From contig JAAZMQ010000325.1 in assembly GCA_012798745.1 (NCBI GenBank), positions 1 to 7,764 on the forward strand: DNA of 7,764 bases. Reading direction: 5' to 3'. A model generated the notes under the pieces. It made no database searches and was not told the origin of the DNA. It was given only the letters and a program-made list of their open reading frames with translations. The translations under genes and the position numbers were made by a program. Positions 6,115 to 7,764 of the stretch are shown here, in pieces; the first letter of the stretch is position 1; the number at the start of each line of letters is the position of its first letter. Origin of the DNA: Bacteroidales bacterium. GTDB taxonomy: Bacteria > Bacteroidota > Bacteroidia > Bacteroidales > Dysgonomonadaceae.

Positions 6115-6202
6115 TAAGAGGGGTGGAGAAAAAGCTTTGATTCAGTAAAAAAATTGTTTTATAAATTGTTGCGAAAGCATATCGATAAATTACAAAAACT
6201 AT

Positions 6203-6210
6203 TATCTTTG
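6203..6210 (+). promoter_or_regulatory. Candidate -7 promoter element for the rnpA-yidD-tatD operon
   Basis: TATCTTTG matches TAnnTTTG and is about 40 bp before the rnpA ATG at 6250. No good -33 TTTG is seen at normal spacing. The element lies between the arms of an 8-bp inverted repeat (CGAAAGCA at 6172-6179, TGCTTTCG at 6221-6228). Confidence 0.5.
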
Positions 6211-6249
6211 TTGCGATAATTGCTTTCGTAGGAATGTTATTTATTGCTG

Positions 6250-6657
6250 ATGAACAAAGGGCAGCGTTTTAATTTGAAAAAAGAGGAAAGAGTAAGGGCC
6301 GTTAAACAAATTGAGCATCTTTTTACCCACGGCAAATCCTTTGTTGCATACCCTTTACGGGTAGTTTTTGTTGAACAACCGGGAATAACACCATCGCAGG
6401 TATCGATTTTTGTGAGTGTCCCCAAAAAAAAACTAAAATCGGCAGTAGATCGAAACCGAATAAAACGGTTGATACGCGAAGCATACCGATTAAATAAATA
6501 TACTTTCGACAGGAGTTGTTTAAGAGAGAATCAAACGCTAGTAATTGCATTTGTTTATCTGAAAAATGAAATGTCGGATTATGAAACGATAGCGAAAAGT
6601 GTGCGTAAAGCATTGAAAGAGATAGAAAAACAATTGAAGGAGAGAGGAAAATGTTGA
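6250..6657 (+). CDS. rnpA: Ribonuclease P protein component
   Basis: A 135-residue basic protein that binds the catalytic RNase P RNA and helps it process the 5' ends of precursor tRNAs. It opens with GQRFNLKKEERV, followed by the hallmark RNR-type motif at residues 63-80 (AVDRNRIKRLIREAYR), an arginine-rich helix that contacts the RNA. VSVPKKK before it is the conserved strand. An in-frame TTG at 6244 would add two residues; the ATG at 6250 is preferred. An A9 run at 6424-6432 encodes the lysines of PKKK. The last seven bases overlap yidD. The rnpA-yidD pairing is widespread, though rpmH and dnaA are not next to it here. Confidence 0.96.
   Translation: MNKGQRFNLKKEERVRAVKQIEHLFTHGKSFVAYPLRVVFVEQPGITPSQVSIFVSVPKKKLKSAVDRNRIKRLIREAYRLNKYTFDRSCLRENQTLVIAFVYLKNEMSDYETIAKSVRKALKEIEKQLKERGKC
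6637..6642 (+). promoter_or_regulatory. Shine-Dalgarno sequence of yidD inside rnpA
   Basis: AAGGAG ends eight bases before the yidD ATG and lies within the last codons of rnpA. A near-consensus site of this kind is uncommon in Bacteroidetes. It supports the 6651 start and reinitiation after rnpA. Confidence 0.6.
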
Positions 6658-6980
6658 AATTGATAAAAAACATCTTGGTGAAGATTTTGTTGATACCGGT
6701 TTATTTTTATCGGTACGCTATTTCTCCACTTATCCCTCCCAGTTGTCGTTACACACCCACTTGTTCTCAGTACACGATAGAAGCATTAAAGAAACATGGA
6801 CCTTTCAAAGGTTCTTATCTATCTGCAAAACGTATTTTAAGCTGCAACCCGTGGGGTGGCTCGGGTTATGATCCTGTACCGGAGCCGGCTCCGAAAGCTA
6901 AAAAATCAGACAGGAAGCATAAGAACTTTAACTATGGAATTATACGACATGCACACTCATCAGGTATTTTTAGAGGATAA
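6651..6980 (+). CDS. yidD: Membrane protein insertion efficiency factor YidD
   Basis: A 109-residue small membrane-associated protein. The N-terminal amphipathic/hydrophobic region (about 1-28) is followed by PPSCRYTPTCSQYTIEALKKHG (residues 29-50) and RILSCNPWGGSGYDPVP (61-77). These are the defining YidD blocks, with the three conserved cysteines at 32, 38 and 65. Family members assist the YidC/Sec route of inner-membrane protein insertion. The conserved part ends near residue 78. The remaining 31 residues are polar and basic and are not typical of the family (E. coli YidD has 85 residues), and the last 15 codons are also read by tatD in another frame. The start overlaps rnpA by seven bases. 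Confidence 0.95.
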   Translation: MLKLIKNILVKILLIPVYFYRYAISPLIPPSCRYTPTCSQYTIEALKKHGPFKGSYLSAKRILSCNPWGGSGYDPVPEPAPKAKKSDRKHKNFNYGIIRHAHSSGIFRG

Positions 6981-7629
6981 TGACGACCCCTATCACTCGT
7001 GTATCCTCGATGTTTATCCTTTAGAATTTGAAGTAACAAAAGAAACGTACAAGCGCCATGCCTTTTCGTGCGGAATTCATCCTTGGTATTCTGAAGATAG
7101 TGATAATCAGATGAAATATCTTATCGACATAGCTCCCGATCCGCGAATTGTGGCAATTGGTGAGACAGGGCTCGATAAACTGAAGGGGCCTTCTTTTGAG
7201 GTACAGATACCTGTCTTTAAAAAACATATCGAACTGTCCGAAACCCTTAAGAAACCGTTGATTATTCATTGTGTGAAAGCGTGGGAAGAATTGATAAAAA
7301 TTCGGCGTGAAACAGATCCTTCTCAGCCATGGATTATTCATGGTTTCAGAGGAAAACCCGAACTTGCCAAACGACTAATACGTGAAGGTTTCCTTTTCTC
7401 TGTCGGAGAAAAAATCAATATAGATTCGTTGCCGCTTATTCCAATAAATTCGTTGTTTTGTGAAACGGATGAAGACGATGTAGATATTCGTGATATCTAT
7501 CAACAGGCGGCTTATGCGTTGAACATGAGATTGGAGGCTTTTGCCGATGAAATTGCCAAAAACGTGCGTCGTGTATTCCCTACTTTGCCCCCTCCAAAGC
7601 CTTATTACCCGGATGAAGAGGAAGATTAA
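6934..7629 (+). CDS. TatD family metal-dependent hydrolase
   Basis: A 231-residue cytoplasmic amidohydrolase-fold protein. Metal-site motifs appear in order: YDMHTH (Asp5, His7, His9), CGIHPW (46-51), AIGETGLD (74-81, with Glu77), IIHC (His112), IHGF (His136) and CETDE (Asp179). TatD proteins are metal-dependent nucleases reported to act on DNA ends and in quality control; despite the name they are not part of the Tat transporter. It differs from the canonical family by HGF for HCF and ETDEDD for ETDAPY, and it is shorter than the usual 255-265 residues. The ATG at 6934 is chosen because the DxHxH motif begins four residues later. An open frame continues back to 6856 inside yidD, but those 26 residues have no family match. 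It shares 47 bp with yidD and is likely translated by coupling. Confidence 0.88.
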   Translation: MELYDMHTHQVFLEDNDDPYHSCILDVYPLEFEVTKETYKRHAFSCGIHPWYSEDSDNQMKYLIDIAPDPRIVAIGETGLDKLKGPSFEVQIPVFKKHIELSETLKKPLIIHCVKAWEELIKIRRETDPSQPWIIHGFRGKPELAKRLIREGFLFSVGEKINIDSLPLIPINSLFCETDEDDVDIRDIYQQAAYALNMRLEAFADEIAKNVRRVFPTLPPPKPYYPDEEED

Positions 7630-7643
7630 AATATGCTTTTATT

Positions 7644-7764
7644 TTACTTTCTTCCGAAATCGGCCGGGATTTCACCCCATTTATCGGTTTCCCATTTAAT
7701 GATCGGATTAGGGTAGTCATTTTCGGTGAGCCATGTTTCTGCTCGTGAAATAAGTTCGAATAGG
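7644..7764 (-). CDS. C-terminal fragment of an unidentified protein (runs off right edge)
   Basis: On the minus strand an open frame enters from the right edge and ends at TAA (7644-7646), giving 39 residues. It begins LFELISRAETWLTENDYPNP and ends KWGEIPADFGRK. The other two minus-strand frames contain stops, and the composition is protein-like (Trp, Pro, Asp, charged residues). I do not recognise the family. It converges on tatD with 14 bp between the two stop codons and no visible hairpin terminator. Confidence 0.7.
   Translation of the reverse strand, partial: LFELISRAETWLTENDYPNPIIKWETDKWGEIPADFGRK

Noticed and set aside
6424..6432. A9 tract in rnpA as a programmed slippage site
   Set aside because: It encodes the conserved lysines before the RNR motif, and the gene is intact and essential, with no alternative frame of interest following.
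6856..6933. Upstream extension of tatD inside yidD
   Set aside because: The extra 26 residues show no family similarity, and the DxHxH metal motif of TatD should be close to the N-terminus, as it is from the ATG at 6934.

Overview
The window looks like chromosomal DNA of a Bacteroidales bacterium, possibly of the Dysgonomonadaceae/Porphyromonadaceae type. Four things point there: DUF4271 followed by a HemD of the Bacteroidetes type, then rnpA-yidD-tatD; a MetK of about 434 residues, longer than the E. coli enzyme; several TAnnTTTG -7 promoter elements; and mostly weak Shine-Dalgarno sequences. The genus-level placement is inference.

Layout. Bases 1-651 hold no convincing gene. They contain a GC-rich hairpin, a perfect 15-bp inverted repeat, and about ten units of an imperfect 42-bp tandem repeat that is itself organised as a 126-bp (3 x 42) higher-order repeat. 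Next come a six-TM HdeD/DUF308 protein (+) and, convergent to it, an NlpC/P60 lipoprotein (-). A short divergent promoter region leads to a HAD-family hydrolase (+). A leader with a SAM-II-like riboswitch then precedes metK (+). After metK comes a compact same-strand run: DUF4271 membrane protein, hemD, rnpA, yidD and tatD. Within it, DUF4271/hemD overlap by 4 bp, rnpA/yidD by 7 bp and yidD/tatD by 47 bp. A fragment of an unidentified minus-strand gene enters from the right edge.

How the genes fit together. The metK leader suggests feedback by SAM on SAM synthesis. HemD makes uroporphyrinogen III, the precursor of haem and other tetrapyrroles (SAM is the methyl donor in the sirohaem/cobalamin branches). 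DUF4271 is translationally coupled to hemD but its function is unknown. RnpA (tRNA 5' maturation) and YidD (membrane protein insertion) are often adjacent in bacteria, and here they share an operon with a TatD-type metal-dependent hydrolase. The NlpC/P60 lipoprotein acts on cell-wall peptides.

Most genes are ordinary core genes. The least explained sequence is the repeat array with its flanking inverted repeat (29-511). The best regulatory find is the SAM-II-like element before metK, together with a possible alternative hairpin.
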